64,000 bases of DNA from Candolleomyces eurysporus (GCA_027579435.1 JANBPK010000864.1:1-64000), one strand, 5' to 3'; numbered from the stretch's first letter, positions 49,233 to 59,341 are shown. Translations and numbers: made by a program. Notes: generated by a model from the sequence alone, not told the origin.

Positions 49233-49607
49233 CATGGTGATCCTTACGATGAGCAAGGTGGTGCCACCGGCGTGAGTCGTCGCCTCTTTGTATCCCTATT
49301 CCTGTATCTTGACAATTACGTAGATCATCACAGCGGTGGGATCGTGGGCAAGGCGAAGGAGGCTATGAAAGACTTGTTAGATCACCGTTGATTACCTGGC
49401 AGTCGAGTTTTGTACACCGCCTTCATGGTTTCCTTTTGTCTTGATCTCAGAAATCGCTTCTTTCTTTCGGCATTTGTCGTAGGAGATAAGACGAAACTTG
49501 GCATTACAAGGTGATTTATCGACAAGCTAATACTAGGAGTTGAGCGGCAGGCAGGTAGCAACGGACAGGCAAGAAGCCTCGAAGTCGGGTCAGGAAGTGC
49601 TCGCGAT
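49233..49607. other. 3' flank; possible alternative last exons of the gene at 48435
   Basis: Apart from the alternative coding segments noted for the upstream gene, nothing is seen. The right side is the 3' end of the GTPase gene on the other strand. Confidence 0.35.
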
Positions 49608-50423
49608 TCAATTGCAACACCCGCCGCCTCCGTGGGTGTCGACCTGTTGGGATCTATTCGCCTTCTTCCTCCACCGGACGCACTGATTCAGCACAAGCTC
49701 AAGTATCGTCCACGCCGAGTCGGCTGAATTGTTGAGTTGCTTTACGTCCATGCCATCGAATAGGGTTTCTAGTTCCACCTTTCGACCAGCTTCTGTGCCT
49801 GGGGTGATTGTATCCCATCGTGTCGTTGCCACGACTGTGTTCGCAGCAGCATCTTTACCACAGACCTTACTGAGGCTTTTGGATAAGGCTGTCTCGCTTC
49901 CTTTTAGGCCGGCTTGCCATGGATATGCTTGATATACTGACACCAGCCCACCAACGTGCCAATTAAGGTCAAAAGATCTAGTGTTAATGTCAATATCGCC
50001 ATCTTCTCGGAGTTCAGGGTACTCCAAGAGCCACTCACGAAGATCTCATCCAACGGGCGACGCGACCGACAACGCGTGAAACGTCGAAGCTGTCTTGAAA
50101 TCCTGGTGTATCCACGAGAATGAGACGTCTGCCTCGGAGCTCCTGTAGGCGATGGGGGATTTTCATCTCGTAACTCTCAACTTCGCCAGTGCAAGGTGAG
50201 AACCCATCGTCAGTCCTAGCCTTCTGGTCCCCTAGGATGTGGTTGATGAACTTTCGGCTTAAAGTTAGTCGTCATGAAAGAATTGCGCCAGTTGTAGAAA
50301 GAGTACCGTGCTCTTTCCATGCCCAACGGGACCGAGTACACTGTTGACTGTGTCAGAAAGCTGAGGAGTTGCGAACGGGAACAGCACTCACAGTACTACT
50401 ATGTCGTCTGGTCCTGGATCCAT
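49608..50423 (-). CDS. P-loop GTPase-like protein (AIG1/septin-like G domain, basidiomycete expanded type)
   Basis: Starts at ATG 50423 (MDPGPDDIVV). After an intron, Walker A is LGPVGHGKST, followed by an intron of about 55 nt and FINHILGD. The G3 motif is RRLILVDTPGF. The last exon (50027-49608) contains HVGGLVSVYQAYPWQAG and KDAAANTVVATTRWD, in the place where these fungal proteins normally have a VVLVTTMWD strand (G4 region). It ends GGGGCCN, and a C-terminal CC pair could be lipidated, which is a guess. The junction near 50040-50075, before EYPELR, is unclear: a frame problem or a small unrecognised intron is there. Likely a soluble or membrane-tethered GTPase of unknown role. Confidence 0.7.
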
Positions 50424-50639
50424 GGTTAACGTGTAACAACTTGAAGCGGAATGCTGAGGTGCAATGACCGGTCGCTGGTACTAGCTAAAGTCAAGGTTGA
50501 ATCGAATCCTGTGCTCTGGCAGCACCCTCAAATTGGCACAACCACGAGGGGGCCTTGTGGTTCCGCAATGTGGAGGCCATGAGGCATGAAAAGTCTTTTC
50601 TAATTTAAGCTAAACCTAACATGGAGGACGTCAAGTACC

Positions 50640-51066
50640 GCTCAGTGTCAGAATGTACGTCGAAAATGGTGACATGATGTCTTACAGCTCTCTTCCCCAC
50701 TCCCGTTGGGCCCAGTACGCTACGAGATTGTTCATCAGAGAGAATACCGAAGTTACCAAAGGCTTGTACGGAATGCCAGTCATCTTTTCGTGCTTCGCCT
50801 TAGGGAGGCCTGCCAGACAATGGCGCTTGTTGTCGAGCCATGTCGTCGAACGGCTCAGAGTGAAATATGATGATTATCCACGAGGCGAAGTCCTGGTCGT
50901 CATTGAGTCCACGCATGAGGTTTTCGGAATTCGCCAGAAATCTGGAAATCTCCAGATACGGTGCAGTCGCAAGCTGAAAGTGGGTAGACGCGGTGTTCAA
51001 TGTGAACGCCGAAACGACTCCACTCGAAATTTGATCTGTTGCCAATAGAATGGCCCGTCCGGGCAT
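50640..51066 (-). pseudogene. Possible relic of a second P-loop GTPase
   Basis: The minus strand near 50727-50690 reads SVLGPTGVGKRAV, very like the LGPVGHGKST Walker A of the neighbouring gene but with Arg where Ser/Thr binds magnesium. It has the same preceding Val-Leu. No G3 or G4 motif follows in a usable frame. The upstream frame (51066-50800) includes APYLEISRFLANSENLMRGL with no known domain. This could be a decayed duplicate or chance similarity. Confidence 0.3.
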
Positions 51067-51110
51067 ACCTGGACACCCGGATTTTGCTGTATAAAATTTG
51101 TTCTGTTGTA
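51049..51110 (+). repeat. Dispersed direct repeat, copy 1
   Basis: About 60 bases beginning GAATGGCCCGTCCGGGCATA and ending in an A/T-rich tail, resembling 51481-51545. Confidence 0.6.
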
Positions 51111-51480
51111 CTCCATGCTCGATCCTAAATGGCGACGTTCCACTACGAACAAGCCTTCTTGACTTTTCAGATTGATCTCTTTGTATTTTTTTTCTTGGTC
51201 TACACGGACGCCTGCCCAGGCGTTCCCAAGACGTTACTTTACTAATTTGATCGCATGAAGAAAGAGATGGGGCGTCATAGAAAACTTGCTGCTAAATTGA
51301 ATGCAAATGCGTACTTCGATAGTCGACGTTAACTGAACGAAAGAAATGTAGGAGATACAGCAAACCCAAGCGGACCGCTGGCCTCCCGAAGGCAGTGCTT
51401 CATTTCCTAATATAGTTAAAAAAAAGAAACTTTCAAAGAGATGTATAAACCTGTCCACTATATAGTGTCCAGGAATTCCA
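51111..51480. other. No supported gene
   Basis: A/T-rich sequence between the two repeat copies; no coding signal. Confidence 0.4.
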
Positions 51481-51545
51481 TACAATGGCCCGTCCGGGCA
51501 TCCCTGGACACGCGGGTGTTGATGTAGAAAATTTGATTTATTAAA
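51481..51545 (+). repeat. Dispersed direct repeat, copy 2
   Basis: Shares ATGGCCCGTCCGGGCAT and CCTGGACAC with copy 1 and then diverges into a similar A/T-rich tail (AAAATTTG in both). The 19-bp core is C/G-rich and itself partly palindromic (GCCCGTCCGGGC). Confidence 0.6.
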
Positions 51546-51768
51546 TTCCGATTTGCTGGAGAGCTCAGGTTTGTGGTTGGTATTTAGAATTGCGGAACGG
51601 GGACGAGAAATAGAGCAGATTTCAAAGAGTAAGAGGAGATGAACGGCTACCAAAGACAGTTAAGTTTTTGTTCTTTGGGATCACCAGCTGAATGAAGCCA
51701 AACGATAGCGTGTTGTGAAAGAAAACCTTGTTACCGTATAGGCGTCCATATAAAAAAATTAAATTAAA

Positions 51769-52991
51769 TTAAAAAAGCGATAGTCGTACATTGCATCTTA
51801 CTGTATTACATCCAGTCTGGTATGTGACGCGACCAGGTAAAGTACCATACATCTTCCTCCAAAACCGCTGCCCTAAAAAGGCGAACATCGCGTCTAGATT
51901 CCACCAACCATACAACGTCGAAGGTGACCTCATCAAGCTTTCGTGGCATGTAGGACATGTCTGAGTAGGGCAATATAGCCTCTGCCTGTGGAGCAGGGAT
52001 GATTTTTTTTTACCTGTGTGCAGTGACATTAGTTCATGAACGCGAAATGGAAATAAACATGTACGACTAACCACACAAGGGGATATTCCAGCAATGCTTA
52101 TCTCGTAGGTGTCGAGGACCCAGTGGAATTATCGGATTTGCAGTCGTCACGTCGACCTTGAAGCCTTTGCTGAGGTACTTCTGCGCCCATGCTGGAGGCC
52201 AGGTCTCGATGATACTCGCCCGGGAGCATACTATGAAAACACGTTCCAGAAAGGTTGCCTTTGAGAACACCGATATGGCCTCGTTGGCAACCATGAAGTT
52301 CATGACTCCAGCTGGGGTTTTTTTAGCGTCAGCTAACGTTGAAGATGATTTAAGGAGACGAAGAGACAAACGTACTGGAATGGTAAGAATGAACTATATG
52401 CTCCACGGGATCCTGTGCGACTACTACCACTTGAACTTTCAAGTTGGATGTAATCTTTCGATGGTAGCCATAGGCCTCCCTTTCAAAGTCGAAAATCTTG
52501 ATTATTCCGTGTTTTCCGCCTCCTCTGTGAAATGCGCGTGTAGAAGTTATGCCGAACGCTTCATCGATCACATGGTAGTCTTCGGTACGTTTCTCTGGAC
52601 CACCCCTTCCGATTCTCGAATAGCCCTCTCTAATAAGACGGAGTAAAACACGCAGAGCACCTCCGACTCTGACGACGACATCTAGGTCAGAGTCGGGGTT
52701 GGGGGGTAGACGATCGAAAAACCTGAGTACCTGCGACCCTGAGATCACTCCGCCTGACTCTAGCAGTACGGTGCGAAATTGGTGCACGTCACCGAACCAA
52801 AGGGATAGGAAGTTTGAAACATTCCACGCACGGAGTTCGTATGCCACCACAATCTGCCTAATATTCATCGATGTGCTCGAGAGATTGGTGAGATCTAAGG
52901 GCGAGAGGTGACCGAACAACGTATCCAAGACAGCCTCGTCGCACTTGAAGAAGAAAGAGAGGAGAAAGTTTGCTACGTGGGGTGAGCGCAT
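51769..52991 (-). CDS. F-box protein with nucleotidyltransferase-like domain
   Basis: Exons 52991-52376, 52311-52077 and 51985-51769 total 1068 nt, 355 residues. An F-box-like segment near residues 18-45 reads AVLDTLFGHLSPLDLTNLSS, which would bind Skp1 of an SCF ubiquitin ligase. Next comes a block seen in a large basidiomycete family: ISGSQVLRFFDRLPPNPDSD followed by LDVVV, with GS and DxD like a nucleotidyltransferase-fold active site. Then come LLRLIREGYSR, VEHIVHSYHSTGVMNFM and the C-terminal DKHCWNIPL. The exon-1/2 splice recreates the HSTxVMNF motif of the family. Whether the NT-like site is active is unknown. The gene is divergent from the disrupted gene starting at 53301, with a 309-bp shared upstream region. 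Confidence 0.78.
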
Positions 52992-53300
52992 GATTGCGAT
53001 GCACGGTCGGAAGGCCAGGAAGGGATTATATGGCTGCCTGGGTTCATAATATTAGATAAGCGATAACTCTGGACAACAGGTGATAAATATGGTTAACAGG
53101 GATTAAGTCCCTATTTAATCGGGGTAAGACGTATAAATTCTATAATATTTATAGTATACCTCCGGAGGATTCCTCTTGCACCTGAAGAAATTCAGCAAGC
53201 GAATTCTGGAGACAAACTACAACGATTNAAAAAATTGTTTCAAGCGTTGAAGTATAAAAAGGGCGCAGTTTAGGTTGAAACGGCTCTCTATAACAACAAG
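52992..53300. promoter_or_regulatory. Divergent intergenic region between F-box gene and split gene
   Basis: A 309-bp shared 5' region, A/T-rich around 53050-53160. Plus strand has TATAAAAAG near 53252, about 50 nt before the ATG at 53301, a likely TATA box. An ambiguous base at 53228 lies before an A run. Confidence 0.5.
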
Positions 53301-54025
53301 ATGTCCTATTCATCGGCCCTCGACCACTGGAGCAAAACTCGCCTCTCCGGAGACGAAACTCCATTCACACAGGTCTCAGAGATGATTGGTGAAGGTTCGG
53401 ACCGTTACTCCATCCAACGTTCAGGCGTTTTCAAAGGATCATGGCAGGTGAGTATCCTGTGTCCTTTTATATTTCTATGCTTACGAGCGTTTTATGCAGC
53501 TCTGGGACAATGAAACGGATTCTGCAGTGGTCGCGACGCATGCATTCGTCATCGACTTCGCTTCAGACCTCATGTCTGGCAACTTTGTCCCAGATGGTGA
53601 AAAACCACCTAACGATATGCTCGACTACCAATGGTAAGACTGTTTGCTTTTAGTTAAAGATGGGCAACACTTACTAGGTAACATTGCAGCAAAAGAGAAC
53701 CTGGGCTGCAGGCTCAAATCACTTTAGCGTTCAACACAAAGGAAGACAAATCCGTTTACAGATGCGTCAAAGTACGTTCATTCAGTATAAATTTTCCTAG
53801 ACACGCTGAGAATTCACCCTGACGGCCTTCATAGACGGTAGAGGACTGGCTATCCAACATCTCAGATTTTAACACGCTGAAAAAGCCTAGATCAACCTGG
53901 ATGTCACCCGAGAAAGACAACGAGGCCAACCAACACCGGTACATTGTTAACTCCCCTTTGTTCCAGAAACGCACGGCTTTCAACTGTCCCGACGGGAAGT
54001 ACTCCGTGAATTACGAAGTACATCC
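53301..54025 (+). pseudogene. Unidentified host gene, 5' part, split by Ty1/copia insertion
   Basis: Exons 53301-53447, 53500-53633, 53690-53771 and 53835-54025 (broken at the insertion). With the 3' part (59727-60049, 60128-60366) the exons total 1116 nt, 371 residues, in one frame once the element and one copy of the 5-bp duplication are set aside. The 5' half begins MSYSSALDHWSKTRLSGDET and contains SIQRSGVFKGSWQLWDNETD, AVVATHAFVIDFASDLMSGN and TVEDWLSNISDF. No family is recognised. The perfect frame continuity shows that this was an intact gene until the insertion. In this genome copy it is expected to be non-functional. Confidence 0.8.
54021..54025. repeat. Left 5-bp target-site duplication (CATCC)
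   Basis: Identical to 59722-59726, immediately outside the two LTRs; 5 bp is typical of Ty1/copia integrase. Confidence 0.95.
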
Positions 54026-54640
54026 TGTTGAGTATTCTACTTTCTTTCTCTTATTGCTTATAGTCTACGATACTTTACACCACTATTTCTTATTCGATGC
54101 TCTCATCGACGGTCTCCTATTTTACGTTTCATCTCGGACTCTCGATTACTATTTGGACTTGTTTATTGTGTCAGCCCGATCGCCTCTTTATATATCATCT
54201 CGCCTGTAATCCGTCCCTCAGATTCTTCTATCAATCTGAGGGTACGTCTATTTAGTTCTATCTCGCCTTTATCATTAGCTCACCCACAGTAGTTGTATTC
54301 ACCAGTCTACTAGGTAGCTTACAGATTCCGAGGCATTTTGACTCGGGTACATTGTTACCCTCGAGCCTTTGCCGCCAAGCTTTTGCAGTGATGGTGAGCT
54401 TTAAGCTCCGCCGCTCAATTTGGTATGTCATTCTCATGTGCATCACCTTCATTCCATCCGCCTCCCGAAGTGTTTAGTTGAATGCATTGAAACCCCAACA
54501 GGTCAAAATGCCTCGGAGAACTGCCGTGCAAAGCATCGGCCCATTGACCACAGGTTCTTCTATCAATCTGAGGTTGTATTCACCAGTCTACTAGCCGTCC
54601 CCACTGCCTTTCTACCATCGTCAGCCGACTGCTTTCGACA
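54026..54640 (+). repeat. 5' LTR (615 bp), long form
   Basis: Starts TGTTGAGTATTC, ends TTTCGACA. It contains duplicated motifs TTGTATTCACCAGTCTACTAG and TTCTTCTATCAATCTGAGG. It has 229 bp (about 54328-54556) that are absent from the 3' LTR; that extra segment holds a 16-bp inverted repeat at 54327-54342 and 54502-54517. Confidence 0.93.
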
Positions 54641-54643
54641 GTT

Positions 54644-57600
54644 ATGAGCCCCGGTAGCGACACCGTAACCCTCTCCAAGCTTTATAGGCTAAAGGAAGAT
54701 GGTTCCAACTGGGCAGCTTACCGAGACCGGACTACCGACCACCTCAAAGGAAAGGGTCTCCGCAGCCACCTCAATGGCCGCGTTAAGAAACCAATCGAAA
54801 TTGTCGAACGCTTCAACGATTCGAGCAACGCCATTCAATATTTTCAACCTAGCGACACCGTCTTTGCTACACCCCTCACGGCCGACGATATCGAGAAGTT
54901 CGAAATTGCCGCTTGCGAATACGACAAGAACGAGGGCATCGGCAGCGACGTACTCAATAATACCCTTCCCACATCCATCTACCGCGAAATCCAAACGTAC
55001 AAAACACTCGCCGAGAAATGGTCCGCCCTGTCGTCCATGTTTGAGCATCGAGGCAACGTCGTTCAGTTCGACATCCTCGCCAAACTTCAAAATGCTCGTT
55101 ACCAAGGCGGCTCGATGCGATCATTCCTTTCTCAACTCACCGAGTGGAGGAATCAGCTTCTCGACAACGATTACACCCTCTCTGACTCCCAATTCGTCAC
55201 ATATATTACCTCTTCCCTCGCTTCCAACACCGACTACCGTACACTTATTTCCGCTATCGAAGGGGCTGCCGAAATTTCGAACGCCAGCCTCACCTCGGAA
55301 GTATTGAAGAGGCGGCTGATAGCCGAGCACGAAGCGAGGAACGGTATCAATTCGAACGCCACCACTTCCGGATCGGGCTCTACCGCGCTCGCCGCAGGTC
55401 ATTCGAAGGATACGAAAAGCGGGAAGAAGAAGAAGAAGTCGGAATATCATTGTACCATTTGCAATGTGAATGGGCACTCTAAGGAGAGGTGTTACGCGGA
55501 AGGGGGAGGACGTCATGATCAGGCACCCGAGTGGTATAAAAAGAAGCAAGCCGAACGACTCGCTCAAGAATCCAAGAATGCGAACGCCGCTACTACTTCG
55601 ACAGCTGCCAAGTCATCTTACACTTGTGTCGTCGAAGGTGTTTCTCGCTCCTTCAACCCAATTGCTTTATCCACTTCGAGAACCCCTGACAACTACCAGG
55701 GTATAATCCTCGATTGCGGCGCCAGTGACCACTTTACCCCCTATCGTCATCTCCTCACCAATTTCGTCGAACTCCGAGAACATACGCGTGTGGCTGACAA
55801 TCGCGCTACCTTTGTTGAAGGGAGAGGGACGATGGTGGTCGAGTTACCAATGGGCAACGGTCAACCCCCAACCACCCTCACTCTCACGAACATCTATTGC
55901 GTACCATCATTCGTATTCACCCTCATCTCGACTACGCGAATAGACCTCGCTGGCTATGGCATACTTCAAAAGGGAGGCATGGCGACTATCACCGCTCCTG
56001 ACAACACCACCATAGGCCGTGTTCCTCTCACACGAGGACTATATCGCGTTACAGACCCACTCGGCGGCTCCGACGGATCAGGACCACTGCGCGCTAACTC
56101 TATCACAATGTCGTTGATGGATTTTCACATCGTCATGGGCCACCGGAGTTTTGGGGATTTGAAGAGGATGATAGAGGGAGGAATGGTCGAGGGGATCAAG
56201 GTCAAGGACCTATCAGGTGCGCCTCCGATTTGCAGAACGTGCGTCAAGGCGAAGGCCATTCGTAAGCCCTTCAAGGAGAGTAGATCTCCTCACCCAACGG
56301 CCTATGCTCAGGAGATCTCTTCCGACGTTTGGGGACCTGCTTCAGTCGAATCTATCGGTTGCAAGAACTATTTCGTTCTTTTTATTGACCGCTTCTCTCA
56401 CGAAACCCTCGTCTATTTCCTTCGCAACAAATCCGACACCTTCGACGCTTACCAGCAGTACGAGGCCTGGGTACGTGTTCAACGCGATGCCAGCATTAAA
56501 GTACTTCGTTCGGATCGAGGGGGAGAATACCTGGGCGCCGAGTTTGCTTCACACCTCAAACACAAGGGCACCATTCGCAAACTTACAACCCACGACTCGC
56601 CACAATCGAACGGGATCGCTGAACGTGCTATGGGCGTTCACGTTTCAACCGCCCGCGCTCTCCTCATTCAATCCAAACTCCCTACGTTCCTCTGGGCCGA
56701 AGCGATTCGCTTCAGCGTCTGGCTTCACAACCGCCAGTTCACCACTTCAGTTCCGACTCTCAAGACTCCTTACAAAATCGTTACCGGGAGCAAACCTAAC
56801 CTCTCGACGCTCCATCCTTGGGGAGCTAAGGTCCTCGTTAAGGATCTGAAGGCCGGTAAACTTCAATCTCGCATACGAGAAGGACGTTATTTGGGGCCGG
56901 ACGAGGAGTCGTTGGGAAGTAGGATATATTGGGAGGGGAAGCGATCTATTACAGTGGAACGGGAGGTTTTCTTCGACATACCGGATGCTGGAAGCGTGTC
57001 CGTTGAGGGGGAAACTGGTAGTGACGATGAAGACAAATTCATCTACCTTTTCAACAACTCCACTTCCAACAATCAACGACCTCAACCAGCGCTCCATTTT
57101 CCTCAAGAGGATGATGACCAACCTGGCGAATATGCCGCCGACGACGACGTTGTTCTGCCTCCTTCACTTCCTCCTAATCCTCCGCCTTCTCAACCTTCCG
57201 TCAACTACGGAGAGGAAGATGGTGACGACGAAATACCCCCCTTGATGGAAGATTCAGACGACGAGGACGATGGAGATGAGGAGGATGATGAGGAGATAGA
57301 GAAGGAGTTGTTGCAGGGAGAAGAGGACGTGCGGGAGGAAGGGGGAGAAGGAACGCTGCCTACCGTTATCGAGCCTGTTAACGAAAATGTCTCGATGCCC
57401 GGCCACTTCAACACGCAAGAACCTTCGACTACTAGTCGTATGCGCAGGAATGTTGCGCCTCCTCCCGGTTTCTACGCTGAATCGAACCAGGAAGCTCGAG
57501 GGAGAGGTGCCAAGGTTCCTCAGCCATACACACCGAAGGAAGCTGCATTAGCCGCGCTCATTGCAGAAATCGACGAGATATTAGGGCAAGAGGGAGTTAG

Positions 57601-58984
57601 TGTTGGTGCTAATCAGGACTTGGTGTCTGCACTCACCATGGCAATGGCTGCGTCTCAGGACTCGGATAGTCCATCATTTGAGGAAGCGATGGCCGGAGAG
57701 GAGAAGGAGAAGTGGATGGAGGCTATTAGGGAGGAGATGGCTCAGATCGAGAAAATGCACACCTACGATGTCGTAGAGGTCGACCGACGCGAAATACCGA
57801 ATATTATCGGCTCAAGATTCGTGCTTCGTCGCAAGAGAGACACTCAAGGCAATATCGTCAGGTACAAGGCTCGACTCGTTGGCAAAGGCTACTCCCAACG
57901 TCCCGGAATCGACTTCAACGAAACCTTTGCTCCTACCATCCGTCCAGTCACTCTACGCCTCATTCTAGCACTCGGAGTGACCATGGGCTCAGCAATTGAG
58001 CAAGGTGATGCGAAGAACGCGTACCTCAATGGCGTCTTACCTCCAAACGAAATTATCTATATGCACCTTCATCCAATCTTCTACAAGCTCAACCACAGTC
58101 TTATTCCTCGTTGCGACCGCGCTAAGGCAAACGGCAAGACGCTCGTACTTCGACTCTGGCGTCCTCTCTATGGTATCAAGCAAGGCGGAAATAAGTGGTA
58201 CGAAGAGCTATGCTTCGTGCTCAAGAAGCTCGGCCTCACCAAGTCGAACACCGATCACGCCCTCTTCTATCGCTTCAAGTCCCCTTCCGAGTACTGCCTG
58301 TTAGGAGTCGCAACCGACGATTTTACCTATGTCGCCGACTCTACAGGAACCGTCAAGAAGTTGAAGACCGAGATGGGGGAGCACATGGAGTTAGCAGAGA
58401 TGGGGGAACTTAGCTGGATCTTGGGAGTTGACGTTCGCAGGGACTTAAAGGCACACACTATATCTCTTTCTCAGTCTGCCTACATCACCCAGATTCTTGA
58501 ACGATTCGGTATGACGAACAGCAAGAATGCCACCACCCCTCTCGAACCACACATCGACCTCACTCCCGGCTCCGAGCATGTCTCTACCGCTTTACTTCCA
58601 CCCAAGAAGAAGTCAGAGTATCGCGAACTCGTCGGACTTCTCATGTACCTTAGTGTCATGACCCGTCCCGACCTCGCTTCTGCTCTCGCTATACTCGCTC
58701 GCTACCTCGAACAGCCTCACACCACCCACATGGAAGCTGGTCTCCATGTCCTTCGATACATCAAGGCGACTAGAGAGTTCCATCTCACTTTGGGCGGGAA
58801 GGACTTCGTTTTATCTGGTTACTCCGACGCTAACTGGGGCACGGAACTTCATCGGCACTCGATCTCGGGCTTTACCTTTTCGACTGGGACGGGCGTCATC
58901 TCTTGGAGCTCGAAGAAGCAACCTATCATCACCCTTTCTTCTACCGAGTCCGAATACGTCGCGTTAACCCATGCTGCTAAGTAA
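54644..58984 (+). CDS. Ty1/copia Gag-Pol polyprotein (truncated by stop codon 1447)
   Basis: One 1446-residue frame. Gag-like N-terminus, then CCHC zinc knuckle at about residues 270-283 (CX2CX4HX4C: CTICNVNGHSKERC). The aspartic protease is LDCGASDHF, Asp357. The integrase has H495/H500 with C530/C533 (HHCC zinc) and the D561, D624, E660 triad (DVWGP, SDRGGEY, NGIAERAM). The reverse transcriptase starts near residue 1045 with ARLVGKGYSQRPGIDFNETF, has D1122 in QGDAKNAYLNG, and has D1225-D1226 in ATDDFTYVAD, where the usual first residues YV are replaced. RNase H is SDANWG followed by TESEYVALTHAAK. All catalytic Asp of the RT are present. An acidic Asp/Glu-rich spacer lies between integrase and RT. 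Codon 1447 is TAA, cutting off the last 118 residues of RNase H. Confidence 0.94.
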   Translation: MSPGSDTVTLSKLYRLKEDGSNWAAYRDRTTDHLKGKGLRSHLNGRVKKPIEIVERFNDSSNAIQYFQPSDTVFATPLTADDIEKFEIAACEYDKNEGIGSDVLNNTLPTSIYREIQTYKTLAEKWSALSSMFEHRGNVVQFDILAKLQNARYQGGSMRSFLSQLTEWRNQLLDNDYTLSDSQFVTYITSSLASNTDYRTLISAIEGAAEISNASLTSEVLKRRLIAEHEARNGINSNATTSGSGSTALAAGHSKDTKSGKKKKKSEYHCTICNVNGHSKERCYAEGGGRHDQAPEWYKKKQAERLAQESKNANAATTSTAAKSSYTCVVEGVSRSFNPIALSTSRTPDNYQGIILDCGASDHFTPYRHLLTNFVELREHTRVADNRATFVEGRGTMVVELPMGNGQPPTTLTLTNIYCVPSFVFTLISTTRIDLAGYGILQKGGMATITAPDNTTIGRVPLTRGLYRVTDPLGGSDGSGPLRANSITMSLMDFHIVMGHRSFGDLKRMIEGGMVEGIKVKDLSGAPPICRTCVKAKAIRKPFKESRSPHPTAYAQEISSDVWGPASVESIGCKNYFVLFIDRFSHETLVYFLRNKSDTFDAYQQYEAWVRVQRDASIKVLRSDRGGEYLGAEFASHLKHKGTIRKLTTHDSPQSNGIAERAMGVHVSTARALLIQSKLPTFLWAEAIRFSVWLHNRQFTTSVPTLKTPYKIVTGSKPNLSTLHPWGAKVLVKDLKAGKLQSRIREGRYLGPDEESLGSRIYWEGKRSITVEREVFFDIPDAGSVSVEGETGSDDEDKFIYLFNNSTSNNQRPQPALHFPQEDDDQPGEYAADDDVVLPPSLPPNPPPSQPSVNYGEEDGDDEIPPLMEDSDDEDDGDEEDDEEIEKELLQGEEDVREEGGEGTLPTVIEPVNENVSMPGHFNTQEPSTTSRMRRNVAPPPGFYAESNQEARGRGAKVPQPYTPKEAALAALIAEIDEILGQEGVSVGANQDLVSALTMAMAASQDSDSPSFEEAMAGEEKEKWMEAIREEMAQIEKMHTYDVVEVDRREIPNIIGSRFVLRRKRDTQGNIVRYKARLVGKGYSQRPGIDFNETFAPTIRPVTLRLILALGVTMGSAIEQGDAKNAYLNGVLPPNEIIYMHLHPIFYKLNHSLIPRCDRAKANGKTLVLRLWRPLYGIKQGGNKWYEELCFVLKKLGLTKSNTDHALFYRFKSPSEYCLLGVATDDFTYVADSTGTVKKLKTEMGEHMELAEMGELSWILGVDVRRDLKAHTISLSQSAYITQILERFGMTNSKNATTPLEPHIDLTPGSEHVSTALLPPKKKSEYRELVGLLMYLSVMTRPDLASALAILARYLEQPHTTHMEAGLHVLRYIKATREFHLTLGGKDFVLSGYSDANWGTELHRHSISGFTFSTGTGVISWSSKKQPIITLSSTESEYVALTHAAK
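54651..54658 (+). promoter_or_regulatory. Candidate primer-binding site (initiator tRNA-Met type), weak
   Basis: GGTAGCG here matches seven bases of the Ty1 primer site TGGTAGCG, complementary to the initiator tRNA-Met 3' end. It lies 12 bases inside the LTR boundary and within the coding frame. No better PBS fits in the three bases between LTR and ATG. Confidence 0.3.
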
Positions 58985-59341
58985 GCGAAATGGTTACGAA
59001 CCCTAGCTCGCGAGATCTTACCTGTTGTTGGCCTCGGCTCTTACGTTGACAAGTTCAACCCTACCGTGCTCTATTGCGACAACCAGGGGGCAATAAAACT
59101 CTCCACCAACCCGGTCTTCCATGCTCGTACAAAACATATCGACATCCACTTCCATTTCATTTGCCAGACCATTACCTCTTGTGACCTCCAACTTATCTAC
59201 TGTCCTACCGACGCTATGGTTGCCGACATCATGACGAAGCAACTTGCGCGCGTCAAGTTCGCTCAGTTCAGGAAGATGATGGGAGTTCTCGGTCCAGACG
59301 AGTCAATCGACTCTGATGCTCGCATCGAGGGGGAGTGTTGA
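58985..59341 (+). pseudogene. C-terminal remainder of RNase H domain after the stop codon
   Basis: In frame with the upstream polyprotein and plainly homologous to the copia RNase H end: AKWLRTLAREIL, YCDNQGAIKLSTNPVFHART, KHIDIHFHFI and DIMTKQLARVKF. It ends in TGA inside the first bases of the 3' LTR. Only the TAA at 58982-58984 separates it, so one substitution (probably from a Glu codon) explains the break. Confidence 0.88.
59327..59335 (+). promoter_or_regulatory. Polypurine tract of the retrotransposon
   Basis: GAGGGGGAG immediately before the 3' LTR, the plus-strand priming site. Confidence 0.85.

Noticed and set aside
51234..51653. 139-residue minus-strand frame covering one repeat copy
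   Set aside because: It runs through A/T-rich non-coding sequence and the dispersed repeat; no domain.
54327..54517. 191-bp segment with 16-bp inverted repeats inside the 5' LTR as a MITE
   Set aside because: No target duplication at its ends, and the length difference from the 3' LTR extends 38 bp beyond it, so a separate transposon cannot be claimed.
54689..55105. Minus-strand frame inside the retrotransposon and other overlapping frames to 59242
   Set aside because: Shadows of the Gag-Pol frame.
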